NCBI GenBank assembly: GCA_034003765.1
Contig: JAVEXZ010000008.1
Span: 8,972 to 72,971 of the forward strand
Length of the DNA: 64,000 nt
From: JAAZGD01 sp034003765
Lineage (GTDB): Bacteria; Bacillota; Clostridia; Peptostreptococcales; Anaerovoracaceae
Direction: 5' to 3'
The position numbers and the translations under genes are program-made. Below, piece by piece: positions 40,454-50,500 of the stretch. The notes under the pieces are model-generated. The model was not told where the DNA came from. It worked only from the letters and a program-made list of their open reading frames with translations, and did not search any database. The first letter of the stretch is position 1. Each line of letters begins with the position of its first letter.

Positions 40454-43126
40454 ATGCAAAGAAATCTAGCAAAAACATATAGTCCCAAAGAATTCGAAGA
40501 GAGAATCTATCAAGAGTGGGAAACAAGTGGTGCCTTTTCAGCCCAAAGAGATACTGAAAAAATCCCCTTTACTATTGTAATGCCACCACCTAATATTACT
40601 GGAGAGTTGCATATGGGTCACGCATTAGACCAAACACTCCAGGATGTTCTTATTCGATTCAAAAGGCTGCAAGGTTTCAGTGCTTTATGGGTGCCAGGTT
40701 CAGACCATGCTAGTATTGCCACAGAAGTAAAAGTTGTTGACCAACTTCGAAAGGAAGAAGGTTTAGAGAAACAGGATATTGGCAGAGAAGAGTTCTTAAA
40801 ACGTGCATGGAAATGGAAAGAGCTTTATGGTGGTAAGATTACCCAACAGTGTAGAAAGCTGGGAGACTCTTGCGATTGGGAACGTGAGAGATTTACAATG
40901 GACGAGGGCTGCAACCATGCAGTTGTGGCATTTTTTATAAAGCTCTATGAAAAAGGCTTAATATATAGAGGGAACCGATTGATTAACTGGTGCCCAGAGT
41001 GTGGTTCTGCCCTATCAGATGCAGAGGTTGAACATGAAGATAAAAACGGACAATATTGGTATTATAGATATCCTGGCAAGGATGGGGGAGAGGGACTTGT
41101 AGTTGCTACTTCTCGCCCTGAAACAATGTTTGGAGATGTAGCGGTAGCGGTCCATCCTGAGGATTCTAGATACAAGGACCTTATAGGGAAGACAGTAATT
41201 CTACCTATAGTAGGGAGAGAAATTCCTGTCATAGCCGATACTTACCCAGATCCTGAGAAGGGTACGGGAGCAGTTAAAATAACACCTGCTCATGACACCA
41301 ACGACTTTGAAGTTGGACAAAGGCATAATCTTGAGCATTTAATTTGTATAGATGCCGAAGCAAACATGAATGAAGTGGCAGGTAAATATAAGGGTTTAAA
41401 CAGATTTGAATGTCGTAAGAAATGGGCTTCAGAACTTGAAGAGGCAGGATATTTAGTAAAAATCGAAGAAAAAGTAATTCCCACAGGGGAATGCTACCGT
41501 TGCAAAACTGTTGTAGAGCCTATGCTTTCAGACCAATGGTTTGTAGCCATGGAAGATTTAGCTAAGCCAGCAATAGAAGCCGCCAAGAGGGGACAAGTTG
41601 AACATGTTCCTGATAGATTTGAAAAGACATATTTGAGTTGGCTGGAGAACATACGAGATTGGTGTATTTCTAGGCAGTTATGGTGGGGTCATAGAATCCC
41701 TGCCTACTACTGTAATGATTGTAAACATATGATGGTAGCAAATGAAGCCCCAAGTAAGTGTGAAAAATGTGGTGGGAGTCTAAGACAAGATGAGGATGTA
41801 TTAGACACATGGTTTTCCTCAGCCTTGTGGCCTTATTCTACACTGGGGTGGCCTGAAGAGACTCCAGATTTCAAGTATTTTTACCCTACGGATGTTCTGG
41901 TTACAGGCTATGATATTATTTTCTTTTGGGTTGTAAGGATGGTTTTTTCTGCCATCGAAGCCACGGGAGAAGTACCATTTCATACAGTTTATGTTCATGG
42001 TCTTGTTAGGGATGCAGAAGGAAGGAAAATGAGCAAATCCTTGGGTAACGGAATTGATCCATTGCTTTTAATTGATGAAGTTGGTGCAGATGCACTTCGA
42101 TTCATGTTAACGACAGGTAACACTCCTGGTAATGATATGAGATTCATTAAGGATAAATTAGAAGCATCTAGGAATTTTGCCAACAAGCTTTGGAATGCAT
42201 CACGTTTTGTAATTATGAATCTCCAAGATGAAGAAGGCAAGTTCCGAGAAATGTCTTCACAGAACTTAAGAGATGAAGATAAGTGGATACTAGCTAGAGC
42301 TAATAAGGCAATAGAGCAGACTACAAGCTTGTTAGAAAAATTTGAGTTGGGATTGGCAGGTCAAAGGATCTATGAACTTATTTGGAACGAGTACTGTGAC
42401 TGGTATATTGAGCTGGTAAAGCCTCGCCTATATGGAGATGATGAAGAAGAAAAGCAAACAGTAAGGTGGGTCTTGGTAGAAGTTCTAAGAACTCAGCTAA
42501 GATTATTGCACCCATTTATGCCATTTATAACTGAAGAAATTTGGTCTTATCTTCCCCAGAATAAAGAAGCTAGCAACCCAGAAGGATTTTTGATAAAAGA
42601 CCACTGGCCTATCCATAGTGACGATCATCCATTTGAAGAGTCGGAAAAAATAATAGAGTCTGCTATGGCTGTAATTAAAGCGATAAGAGGCATTAGGGTT
42701 GAAGCCGATGCTTCTATGAGTAAAAAACTCAGAGGGGTAATCATAGCTGAAGAGGAGACCCTTTCTGTAATCAGGAAGGCTGGTGAATACATCAGAGGCC
42801 TTGCCAATATGTCAGACCTGGACTTCAATTTACCTTCGGATGAAGTACCTGAGGACTCAATGTCAGCGGTTATTGAAGGAGCTTCAATATTTATTGCCAG
42901 AGACGATTTGTTGGATTATGAACAGGAATTTTTACGCTTAAGCAAGGAGAAGACAAGATTAGAAAAAGAAGTTCAGATGGTAAAGAACAAGCTATCCAAT
43001 GAAGGCTTTTTGAATAAAGCCCCAGCAGAAGTTATTGACATGGAAAAGGAAAAGCAAGAGAAATATGAGGATATGCTTGAAAAAGTCGGTTCAAATCTTC
43101 TCTTGGTGGAAAAAAAGCGAAAATGA
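40454..43126 (+). CDS. valS: valyl-tRNA synthetase
   Basis: ValRS charges tRNA-Val. The 890-residue protein carries the class I signature GELHMGHALD (HIGH-like, near residue 50) and the KMSKS motif GRKMSKSLGN (near 530), the editing domain between them, and a C-terminal coiled-coil ending in the usual lysine/leucine-rich arm (from about 820). AAGGAG precedes the ATG. I see no T-box leader in the 105 bases upstream. Its stop overlaps the folC start (ATGA), beginning a long packed gene run. Confidence 0.96.
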   Translation: MQRNLAKTYSPKEFEERIYQEWETSGAFSAQRDTEKIPFTIVMPPPNITGELHMGHALDQTLQDVLIRFKRLQGFSALWVPGSDHASIATEVKVVDQLRKEEGLEKQDIGREEFLKRAWKWKELYGGKITQQCRKLGDSCDWERERFTMDEGCNHAVVAFFIKLYEKGLIYRGNRLINWCPECGSALSDAEVEHEDKNGQYWYYRYPGKDGGEGLVVATSRPETMFGDVAVAVHPEDSRYKDLIGKTVILPIVGREIPVIADTYPDPEKGTGAVKITPAHDTNDFEVGQRHNLEHLICIDAEANMNEVAGKYKGLNRFECRKKWASELEEAGYLVKIEEKVIPTGECYRCKTVVEPMLSDQWFVAMEDLAKPAIEAAKRGQVEHVPDRFEKTYLSWLENIRDWCISRQLWWGHRIPAYYCNDCKHMMVANEAPSKCEKCGGSLRQDEDVLDTWFSSALWPYSTLGWPEETPDFKYFYPTDVLVTGYDIIFFWVVRMVFSAIEATGEVPFHTVYVHGLVRDAEGRKMSKSLGNGIDPLLLIDEVGADALRFMLTTGNTPGNDMRFIKDKLEASRNFANKLWNASRFVIMNLQDEEGKFREMSSQNLRDEDKWILARANKAIEQTTSLLEKFELGLAGQRIYELIWNEYCDWYIELVKPRLYGDDEEEKQTVRWVLVEVLRTQLRLLHPFMPFITEEIWSYLPQNKEASNPEGFLIKDHWPIHSDDHPFEESEKIIESAMAVIKAIRGIRVEADASMSKKLRGVIIAEEETLSVIRKAGEYIRGLANMSDLDFNLPSDEVPEDSMSAVIEGASIFIARDDLLDYEQEFLRLSKEKTRLEKEVQMVKNKLSNEGFLNKAPAEVIDMEKEKQEKYEDMLEKVGSNLLLVEKKRK

Positions 43127-44424
43127 AACCTACACCAATTGATAGAATAAGCCAATACCTTCGTTTTGGAAGCCGGTTGGGTCTTGAGCGAATGGAAAAA
43201 TTGCTAGCCATGTTGGATAATCCTGAAGAGAAGCTGCCGGTTATTCATGTTGCTGGAACCAATGGAAAAGGCAGTGTCTGTAGATATATTTACGAAGTGC
43301 TATTAGCAAATGGTTATCGTACAGGACTGTATATTTCTCCATTTTTGCAAGTCTTCAACGAACGAATGGAAGTGGACGGCAATCAAATTACTGATAGCGA
43401 ACTTGATAAATATACGGATTTAGTTTTATCAAAAGTTGAAGCGATGGTTAAAAATGGCGAGGAGTCGCCTACAGAATTTGAAATAGTAACGGCTATAGCT
43501 TTTTGTTACTTCAAAGATAAAGAATGCGATTTTGTAATTCTTGAAGTGGGCCTTGGTGGTTCTGGTGACTCAACAAATGTTATCACAAAACCCCTTTTAT
43601 CAATAATCACATCGATTTCATACGATCATATGGATAGGCTAGGAAATACTTTAGAAGAAATAGCAGGAGAAAAGGCGGGGATTATAAAAGCTGGTGTTCC
43701 TGTAATCGTGAATGTTGAGGATGGATCAGCTGCCAAGATTATAGCAAGGAAGGCCTATGAAACAGGGGCCCCTTTATATGATGTGACAAGATTCGATTTT
43801 AAAAATATAAGTAGAGATTTGAATGGGCAATCTTTTGACACCCAGATTTACGGAACAGACTACCGTCAGGTTTTCATCAAAATGTTGGGCCTTCATCAAA
43901 TACATAATGCCATGACAGCCTTAACCGCCCTTGAAATATTAAGAGGTGAGAAAAAGATAAGTGTAAGCAAGGAAGCATTTTATCAAGGAATGGCTAAGGC
44001 TATGCAACCTGGACGGTTTGAGGTGTTTGGCGCAAAGCCCTTTATAATATTAGATGGAGCCCACAACCAAGGGGGGGCAGAATCCCTTTTAGAAACAGTA
44101 GGAGAGTTTTTTCTGGATAGTAGAATACTGATGGTAGTTGGTATACTAGCAGATAAAGATGTTGATGCTATGATTGAGTCTTTTTCTCAGATAACAGATG
44201 AATTCATAGCTACCGAACCTTTAAGCCCTAGGGCCTTATCGGCAAGGGATATAGAGGCTAGGCTGGTTGAGATAAATAAAAGTGTGGTGGCTATTCCGGA
44301 TATGGAGGAAGCTTATAACTATGCTGTGAAAAAAGCAAAGAATGAGAGTTGGGATGTTCTTATTTTTGGTGGCTCACTATACCTAGTGGGCAAAATAAGG
44401 GAGATGATTTGTAATGAGCGATAG
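43123..44424 (+). CDS. folC: folylpolyglutamate synthase/dihydrofolate synthase
   Basis: FolC adds glutamate to dihydropteroate and extends polyglutamate tails on folates. The 433-residue protein has the ATP loop AGTNGKGSV near residue 45 and the conserved ISPFLQVFNERM and DHMDRLG segments. It overlaps valS by four bases and the DAG kinase-like gene by eleven, so all three are probably cotranslated. It supports the folate C1 genes fhs, folD and glyA in the same window. Confidence 0.95.
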   Translation: MKPTPIDRISQYLRFGSRLGLERMEKLLAMLDNPEEKLPVIHVAGTNGKGSVCRYIYEVLLANGYRTGLYISPFLQVFNERMEVDGNQITDSELDKYTDLVLSKVEAMVKNGEESPTEFEIVTAIAFCYFKDKECDFVILEVGLGGSGDSTNVITKPLLSIITSISYDHMDRLGNTLEEIAGEKAGIIKAGVPVIVNVEDGSAAKIIARKAYETGAPLYDVTRFDFKNISRDLNGQSFDTQIYGTDYRQVFIKMLGLHQIHNAMTALTALEILRGEKKISVSKEAFYQGMAKAMQPGRFEVFGAKPFIILDGAHNQGGAESLLETVGEFFLDSRILMVVGILADKDVDAMIESFSQITDEFIATEPLSPRALSARDIEARLVEINKSVVAIPDMEEAYNYAVKKAKNESWDVLIFGGSLYLVGKIREMICNER

Positions 44425-45340
44425 GGTGCAAGCAGAGAAGGTAATATTTTTTTATAACCCTCATGCAGGGAACGGGCTTTTTAAGAATAATTTAGACTAT
44501 ATTCTCGAAAGGTTTCAGCTAAAAGGGTTACAGATTGTACCTGTTAGAGCAGGCCAGTCCGTTGTTTTATCTAAGATTTTGTCTCGGATAGACCCAAGTG
44601 AGTATAGACAAATTATAACGGCAGGGGGGGATGGGACCCTTAATATATGCGTGAATGCAATGATTCAAAATGATATCCATTTGCCTCTAGCAATTTTCCC
44701 CTCAGGTACTGCCAATGATTTCGCCCACTATCTTGAATTGCCTGATGGGATTGGAGAAATGGTTGATATCGCTTTGGGATCGCGAAAAACTTCTTCTGAT
44801 GTTGGCTTAGTAAACGGTAGGGCATTTATTAATGTTTCTGCCATGGGTATGATGGTTGATATAAGCCAGAGAACGGACCCCATATTAAAAAGCACAATTG
44901 GGGCTTTAGCCTATTACCTAAAAGGGATCTCAGAATTTCCTAGCTTAAGGCCAATTCCCGTAACAATAAGGAGTGCGGAGGAAAACTTTGACGGAGAAGT
45001 GTATTTTATTCTTGTTATGAATGGTACCTCCGCGGGAGGTTTTCGAAAAATATCTCCAAGTTCCACTATAAATGATGGTAAACTGGCAGTATCAGTTTTC
45101 AAGAGAATGCCTATAACCGATTTTGCTCCCCTTTTAATAAGTTATTTACAAGGTAACCATCAAAGCAATAGAAACGTTCTCCATTTCAAAACAGAAGAAG
45201 TGATAATTGATTCAGACACAGAATTCGGCACTGATGTTGATGGTGAGGTGGGAGAAAAAACTCCCCTTCACTTTACCGTATTAAAAAATCGCCTAGAGAT
45301 CTTTACGTATCTACAGGATATGAAAGGCCCTATGTGGTAA
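44414..45340 (+). CDS. diacylglycerol kinase-like lipid kinase (YegS/DagK family)
   Basis: The 308-residue protein has the N-terminal phosphate-binding stretch FFYNPHAGNG, the nucleotide-binding GGDGTLN near residue 78 and GTANDFA near 102. These mark the diacylglycerol/lipid kinase catalytic domain. In Firmicutes DgkB-type enzymes return diacylglycerol to phosphatidate. The substrate here is inferred. It overlaps folC and ends 12 bases before a GNAT gene. Its lipid link agrees with plsX, plsY, gpsA and cls downstream. Confidence 0.87.
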   Translation: MSDRVQAEKVIFFYNPHAGNGLFKNNLDYILERFQLKGLQIVPVRAGQSVVLSKILSRIDPSEYRQIITAGGDGTLNICVNAMIQNDIHLPLAIFPSGTANDFAHYLELPDGIGEMVDIALGSRKTSSDVGLVNGRAFINVSAMGMMVDISQRTDPILKSTIGALAYYLKGISEFPSLRPIPVTIRSAEENFDGEVYFILVMNGTSAGGFRKISPSSTINDGKLAVSVFKRMPITDFAPLLISYLQGNHQSNRNVLHFKTEEVIIDSDTEFGTDVDGEVGEKTPLHFTVLKNRLEIFTYLQDMKGPMW

Positions 45341-45352
45341 GGAGGTCAGACA

Positions 45353-45847
45353 ATGAAACACAACTGTGGATTTGCATGTAAAAGCCATGATCCCAATGAA
45401 TCTGAATTCCAGCTTAGGGAGATAAACCATGATAGGTATAATGAAATAATACCATTTTTTATCGAGAATGAGCTTGAGTTTAGCGAAGATGAACCTGTAG
45501 CCACGGACTTGATTAAAGGTTGGGAGCTTGTTCGAAATCAAGATCAGCGACTAGTAGGTGCTTGCATTTTAGCAAAAAGGCAGGGACAATATATTATTGA
45601 CGGAATAGCTGTTGACCGGGAATTTCGAGATATTAAAGCTGGAAAACTACTCTTGGACCAAGCTATTTTGGAAGTAAAAAAAAGAGGAGGCACTAGCATT
45701 TACCTTGTTGCTAGATCTCCTGAATTCTTCAAAAAAGCAGGATTCAAAATAGCAGAAAAAGAGGATTCTCCAAATTTCTTTGAATGCCTTACCTGCCCCC
45801 AGTATCAAGTTAGTTGTTTCCCCGAAATCATGAAATTGGAGGTATGA
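45353..45847 (+). CDS. GNAT-family acetyltransferase-like protein with cysteine-rich termini
   Basis: The 164-residue protein has a GNAT core (IDGIAVDREFRDIKAGKLLLD, then a helix and the sheet IYLVARSPEFFKKAGF). The N-terminus holds C5 and C9 (HNCGFACKSH) and the C-terminus CLTCPQYQVSC, so together they could bind a metal or Fe-S site. This is unusual for a GNAT domain. GGAGG precedes the ATG. It lies between the lipid kinase and plsX, with the plsX ribosome binding site inside its end. The acyl acceptor is unknown. Confidence 0.75.
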   Translation: MKHNCGFACKSHDPNESEFQLREINHDRYNEIIPFFIENELEFSEDEPVATDLIKGWELVRNQDQRLVGACILAKRQGQYIIDGIAVDREFRDIKAGKLLLDQAILEVKKRGGTSIYLVARSPEFFKKAGFKIAEKEDSPNFFECLTCPQYQVSCFPEIMKLEV

Positions 45848-45850
45848 GCC

Positions 45851-46864
45851 TTGAGAATAATACTGGACGGAATGGGTGGAGACAATGCACCTTCTTCTAT
45901 AGTACAAGGAGCTATAGAGGCACTTCCTTTTATAGACCATGACATTTTCATCCTAGGTGATGACACAGCGATTCATGAAGAATTAAGCAAATATGAATTT
46001 GACAGCACCAGGATTCGGGTTATTGCTAGCACCCAAGTAATCACAAATGATGACTCTCCAGTTAAGGCGGTAAGAAGCAAACTTGATAGTTCGATGGTAC
46101 GGGGAATCAACATGGTAAAAGATGGAGAGGGAGATTTATTTGTTTCCGCGGGCTCTACTGGGGCTATGATGGCAGCAGGTCTCTTTATTCTTCACAGAAT
46201 AACAGGAATAGATAGACCAGCTATAGCAACAATATATCCTATATTAGGAAGAGGGTTTTCCTTGCTTGTTGATGCAGGTGCTAACTCTGAATGCAGAGCA
46301 TCCAACTATTTGGAATTTGCGGCTATGGGTAGCATATATATGGAAAAAGTTATGGGTGTAGATAACCCTAGAATTGGCCTTGTCAACATTGGCATTGAAG
46401 AAAAGAAGGGAACAGCAACTATAAAAGAAGCTTATGGGCTTCTATCAAAAAGTAAGCTTAACTTTATAGGCAACGTTGAAGCTAGGGAAGTTCCAAATGG
46501 GGTTTGCGATGTTATAGTTACCGACGGTTTTGTGGGGAATGTAATTTTGAAACTCACGGAAGGGTTGGCTAGCAGTATCTTATCAACAGTAAAGCAAAAA
46601 ATGTTGTCAAGCACTATGGCTAAGATGGGGGCTCTTATGATGAAAAAGGAGCTTAAAGAACTAAAAGATGAATTTGACTATTCCGAATATGGGGGTGCTC
46701 CATTGCTGGGAATTCGGGGGCCACTGGTCAAGATGCATGGGTCATCAAATGCCAAAAGCGTGAGAAACACCATCATTAAGGCTGTACCTTTTATGGAGGG
46801 TGATATAATAAATACTATTGAATCTGCCATAGTAGACTTGAAGGAGATTTCAGTTGCAGAATAA
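45851..46864 (+). CDS. plsX: phosphate acyltransferase
   Basis: PlsX converts acyl-ACP to acyl-phosphate, the first step of PlsX/PlsY phospholipid synthesis. The 337-residue protein has the family start ILDGMGGDNAP and the segments VSAGSTGAMMAAG, LVDAGAN, and VTDGFVGNV. The start is TTG with GGAGGT upstream. It overlaps rnc by 11 bases. fapR and acpP, which often flank it in Firmicutes, are absent here; PlsY lies further on at 53305. Confidence 0.95.
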   Translation: MRIILDGMGGDNAPSSIVQGAIEALPFIDHDIFILGDDTAIHEELSKYEFDSTRIRVIASTQVITNDDSPVKAVRSKLDSSMVRGINMVKDGEGDLFVSAGSTGAMMAAGLFILHRITGIDRPAIATIYPILGRGFSLLVDAGANSECRASNYLEFAAMGSIYMEKVMGVDNPRIGLVNIGIEEKKGTATIKEAYGLLSKSKLNFIGNVEAREVPNGVCDVIVTDGFVGNVILKLTEGLASSILSTVKQKMLSSTMAKMGALMMKKELKELKDEFDYSEYGGAPLLGIRGPLVKMHGSSNAKSVRNTIIKAVPFMEGDIINTIESAIVDLKEISVAE

Positions 46865-47546
46865 AATAGAAGACCGGCTAAAATACGAATTCCATCGTGG
46901 AGAATTGCTTGAAAAAGCTTTGACCCATAGTTCTTATATACCAAACACCAAAGACAGAATTGATCATGATAATGAACGCCTAGAGTTTTTGGGAGACGCA
47001 ATTTTAGATGCAGTAATAAGTATGGACCTTTATAAAAGACTTGTGATGGTGGGTGAGGGTGACCTTAGTAAAACAAGGTCAAGAATTGTGTGTGAAGAAT
47101 CTCTAGCCCATATAGCTCGCAATTTATCCCTTGGGGATTATATACTCTTGGGTGAAGGTGAACAACGTACAGGAGGAAATGATAAAGATTCGATCCTAGC
47201 AGATGTCTTGGAAGCCATAATTGGTGCTATTGCCTTAGATGGGGGATATAGTAAAGCAGAAGAATTTATTGAAAGACATTTTCAAAAAGCCCTAGTAGAA
47301 GCAATAAAGAGAGGGGCAGAAAGCGATTACAAAACCTCTATTCAGGAACTATTCCAGGGCCAAGGCAAACAGGATTTTGAATACCGGGTTGTAAAAGAAG
47401 AGGGGCCTCCCCATGCCAAGACTTTTTATGTAGAACTTTTATTAGAGTCTAGAGTTTTGGGAAAGGGAATTGGTCTAAGCAAAAAGGAAGCTGAACAAAA
47501 TGCTGCAAAAGCTGCACTAGAAGGGAGAGACAACATTGTACTTTAA
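46854..47546 (+). CDS. rnc: ribonuclease III
   Basis: RNase III cleaves double-stranded RNA in rRNA processing and mRNA decay. The 230-residue protein has the signature ERLEFLGDAILD near residue 42, the catalytic acidic residues in this motif and in DVLEAIIGAI, and a C-terminal double-stranded RNA-binding domain (about 155-225) with the KKEAEQNAA helix. The start is TTG with AAGGAG seven bases upstream. It overlaps smc by 11 bases. acpP, usual between plsX and rnc, is missing. Confidence 0.95.
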   Translation: MQNKIEDRLKYEFHRGELLEKALTHSSYIPNTKDRIDHDNERLEFLGDAILDAVISMDLYKRLVMVGEGDLSKTRSRIVCEESLAHIARNLSLGDYILLGEGEQRTGGNDKDSILADVLEAIIGAIALDGGYSKAEEFIERHFQKALVEAIKRGAESDYKTSIQELFQGQGKQDFEYRVVKEEGPPHAKTFYVELLLESRVLGKGIGLSKKEAEQNAAKAALEGRDNIVL

Positions 47547-50500
47547 ACGTATTGAAATGCAAGGATTTAAGAGCTTTGCGGAGCCCGTTGTCTTGGAACT
47601 TAATGAAGGGATTACTTGCATTGTTGGACCAAATGGTTCTGGCAAAAGCAATATTAGCGACGCAGTAAGCTGGGTTTTGGGAGAACAGAGCCCCAAAATG
47701 CTTAGAGGCGGCAAAATGGACGAAGTTATTTTTGCTGGTACAGCTAGCAGAAAATCAAGGGGTATGGCTGAGGTTACCCTGGTCCTAGATAACACTACTG
47801 GAATTTTGCCCCTTGACTATAATGAAGTTGCCATTACCCGACGAATGTATAGGTCAGGGGAAAGTGAATATGCAATTAATAACAATCCCTGTAGGCTTCG
47901 TGATATACGAGAACTTATAATGGATACTGGCATCGGGGTTGATGGATACAGCATTATCAGGCAAGGGAAAATTGCAGACATTATAAGTAATAAAACAGAA
48001 TCTCGTAGAGAAATTTTTGAATCGGCAGCGGGAATCGTTACTTATAGGAACAAAAAGGGAGAGGCTGAAAGAAAGCTAAGCTCATCAAATCTTCAACTGG
48101 AGCGGGTCAACGATATAGTGGGAGAGATTGAGAGAAGAATTGATTCTCTTCGAGAAGATAGCGAAAAAGCTACAGAATATTTGATCTTAAGAGAAAGGTT
48201 TAAGGAATTAGAGATCAACATAACCCTTAAGAACATAGAAAAGCTGGAAACAAACAGCCAAGCCTTAGAAAGTGAGCTGGCCTTATCAAAGGAGGAAGTT
48301 CTTGAAATAAAGAAACAAAAAGAAGAACTTGATGAAAAGGTAGAAGAGACAAGACAGCGTAATGAAGCCTTGGAAGCAGAGATGCAGGAGTTAAGCGAAA
48401 GGCAAATCCTTGTAATGGATGAGCTTTACGGTCTTATAAATTCGGAGAAAATTGATGGCGAAAAACTTTCCAACCTGGAGGCCAATTCTCTTAGATTAAA
48501 AGAGGAATTAGAATTTCTCAACCAAAAACTTGCCAATGAAAAAGCAAAAGAAATCACCCAACTAGAGCTCAAAAAGCAAACAGATGATAGATTAGCTGCC
48601 TTATCTCTTGAACTAGAAGAAAAGGGCAAAGATTATGATGAATTGTCCCGCCTTTATCAAGAAGCTGTAGGCCATGCTGAAGGAAAAAAGAATAATGTTT
48701 TTTCTCTTCTCACTGAAAAGGCTAACAAAGAAGGGGAAGCCCAGAGCATTGAGGGTCTAAAGGATAGCCTTAAAAGAAGGCTAGAAACAATCCTTCGAGA
48801 ACAGGAGCAAGAGAATGAGGCTAACAAAAATGTTCTTGCATCAAGGGATGAGCTGGCACTAGAAGGCAAGAAGTTAGAGGAAGAGGTTTCACGTTTAAAA
48901 GACCAACTTGCAAAAGAAAAAATAAAACAAAATCAACTTTCTAATGATGAAAGACAAAAGGGAAGAGATTTAGAGGGTCTTAAGATAAAAATGACCCAGC
49001 TTCTTAGCAGAAAGAAGACCATTGAAGAAATGGAAGCAAATTATGAAGGTTATAATTATGGGGTTAAGTACTTAATGAAAAACAACATCCCAGGCCTCTA
49101 TGGTACTGTGGCAGAATTAATTCAAGTTCCAAAGGGTTTTGAAATTGCCATGGAAACAGCCCTAGGTGGCAACCTTCAGAATATTGTTTGCCAAAAGGAT
49201 GAAGATGCAGAAAAAGCAATTGAGTTACTAAAAGAGAACAGGGCGGGTCGTTTGACATTTTTGCCCCTAGCTAGTATAAAAAAGACTTCCTTTAGAAGAG
49301 AAGCCTCTATCTCCCAAGCCAAGGGCTTTAAAGGTTTTGCAGCAGATCTTGTTACAACAAAGGATGTCTATGCAGATGTAATGGAGTATCTTTTGGGCAA
49401 AGTGGCTGTTTTTGACACCATGCAAAATGCCATCTCCTTGTCAAAATCTCTTGGGGGATACAGATGCGTTACATTGGAAGGAGAGTTCATAAATGCCAAC
49501 GGTGCCATAACTGGGGGGCGTCATAAAAATAATTCTGCTAATCTTTTGGAGAGAAGGGGTGAAATTGAATCCCTTGGAAAACACTACGATGAGATGGAAA
49601 GTCAAACTTTGGATCTAGAGAAAGATCGAGCTGAGCTTGTTAGTAAGCTTGAAGAATCCTTGGAAAATGGCCTAGAACTAGAGCTATTACTTAAAGATAA
49701 GGAGATGGCATATCTCACAAAGAAAAGCCATGATGAAGCTTATGCCGAGAATTTGGCTGCCATGAATCAACGCAAGGAAGCCAGGCTCCTTGAACAGAAG
49801 AATATCGATGAGGAAATTGCTCAATCAGACATGATGGTCCGAGAGCTTTTAAAAGCGGCAAAAATAGCTGAAGAAAGTGCCCAAGAAATAGAAAGAGAGA
49901 TAGAAAAAGCCCTTCTAAACCATCAGGATAAAAAAATCCAGTTGGATGAAGCAGTAGAGGAAATCACAAAACTGAGAATGGCCAAATCTTCTTGGGAAAG
50001 TGAAAAACAAGGGATAGATGCCATCCTCACCATAATCAAGAATAATATGGAAGAAATGGAGAAGGAAGCCTCAGAAAAAGAAGAACGATTAAGAGGGTAT
50101 GATAGGGAAAAACATGAGATATTAGGTGGATCAGGAAGTAACATTAAATTGGTTCAAGAAAAAGAAGCAAAAAAGCTTGAAATAGAAGAGAAGCTAAAAG
50201 CTATAAGATTGGAGAAGTCCCATGTTTTTCAAGAGCTTACTCAAGTGTCTAATGAAAAAGAATCATTGGATGCTAGGTTAGAGCATTTATCTTCTAGCAG
50301 AATGGAAATGGAAATCCGCAAAGGAAAAAACGAAACCCTTCTTGATACTTACAAAGAAAAACTATGGGAAGAATTTGAAATATCTTATATTCAGGCAATT
50401 GAATTTCGAAAAGAAGATTTTGCACTTTCAACTGCTATGAGAGAAAATCGAGAAATTCGCTCCCGAATCAAAGAGTTAGGGGAGGTAAATGTTGGATCTA

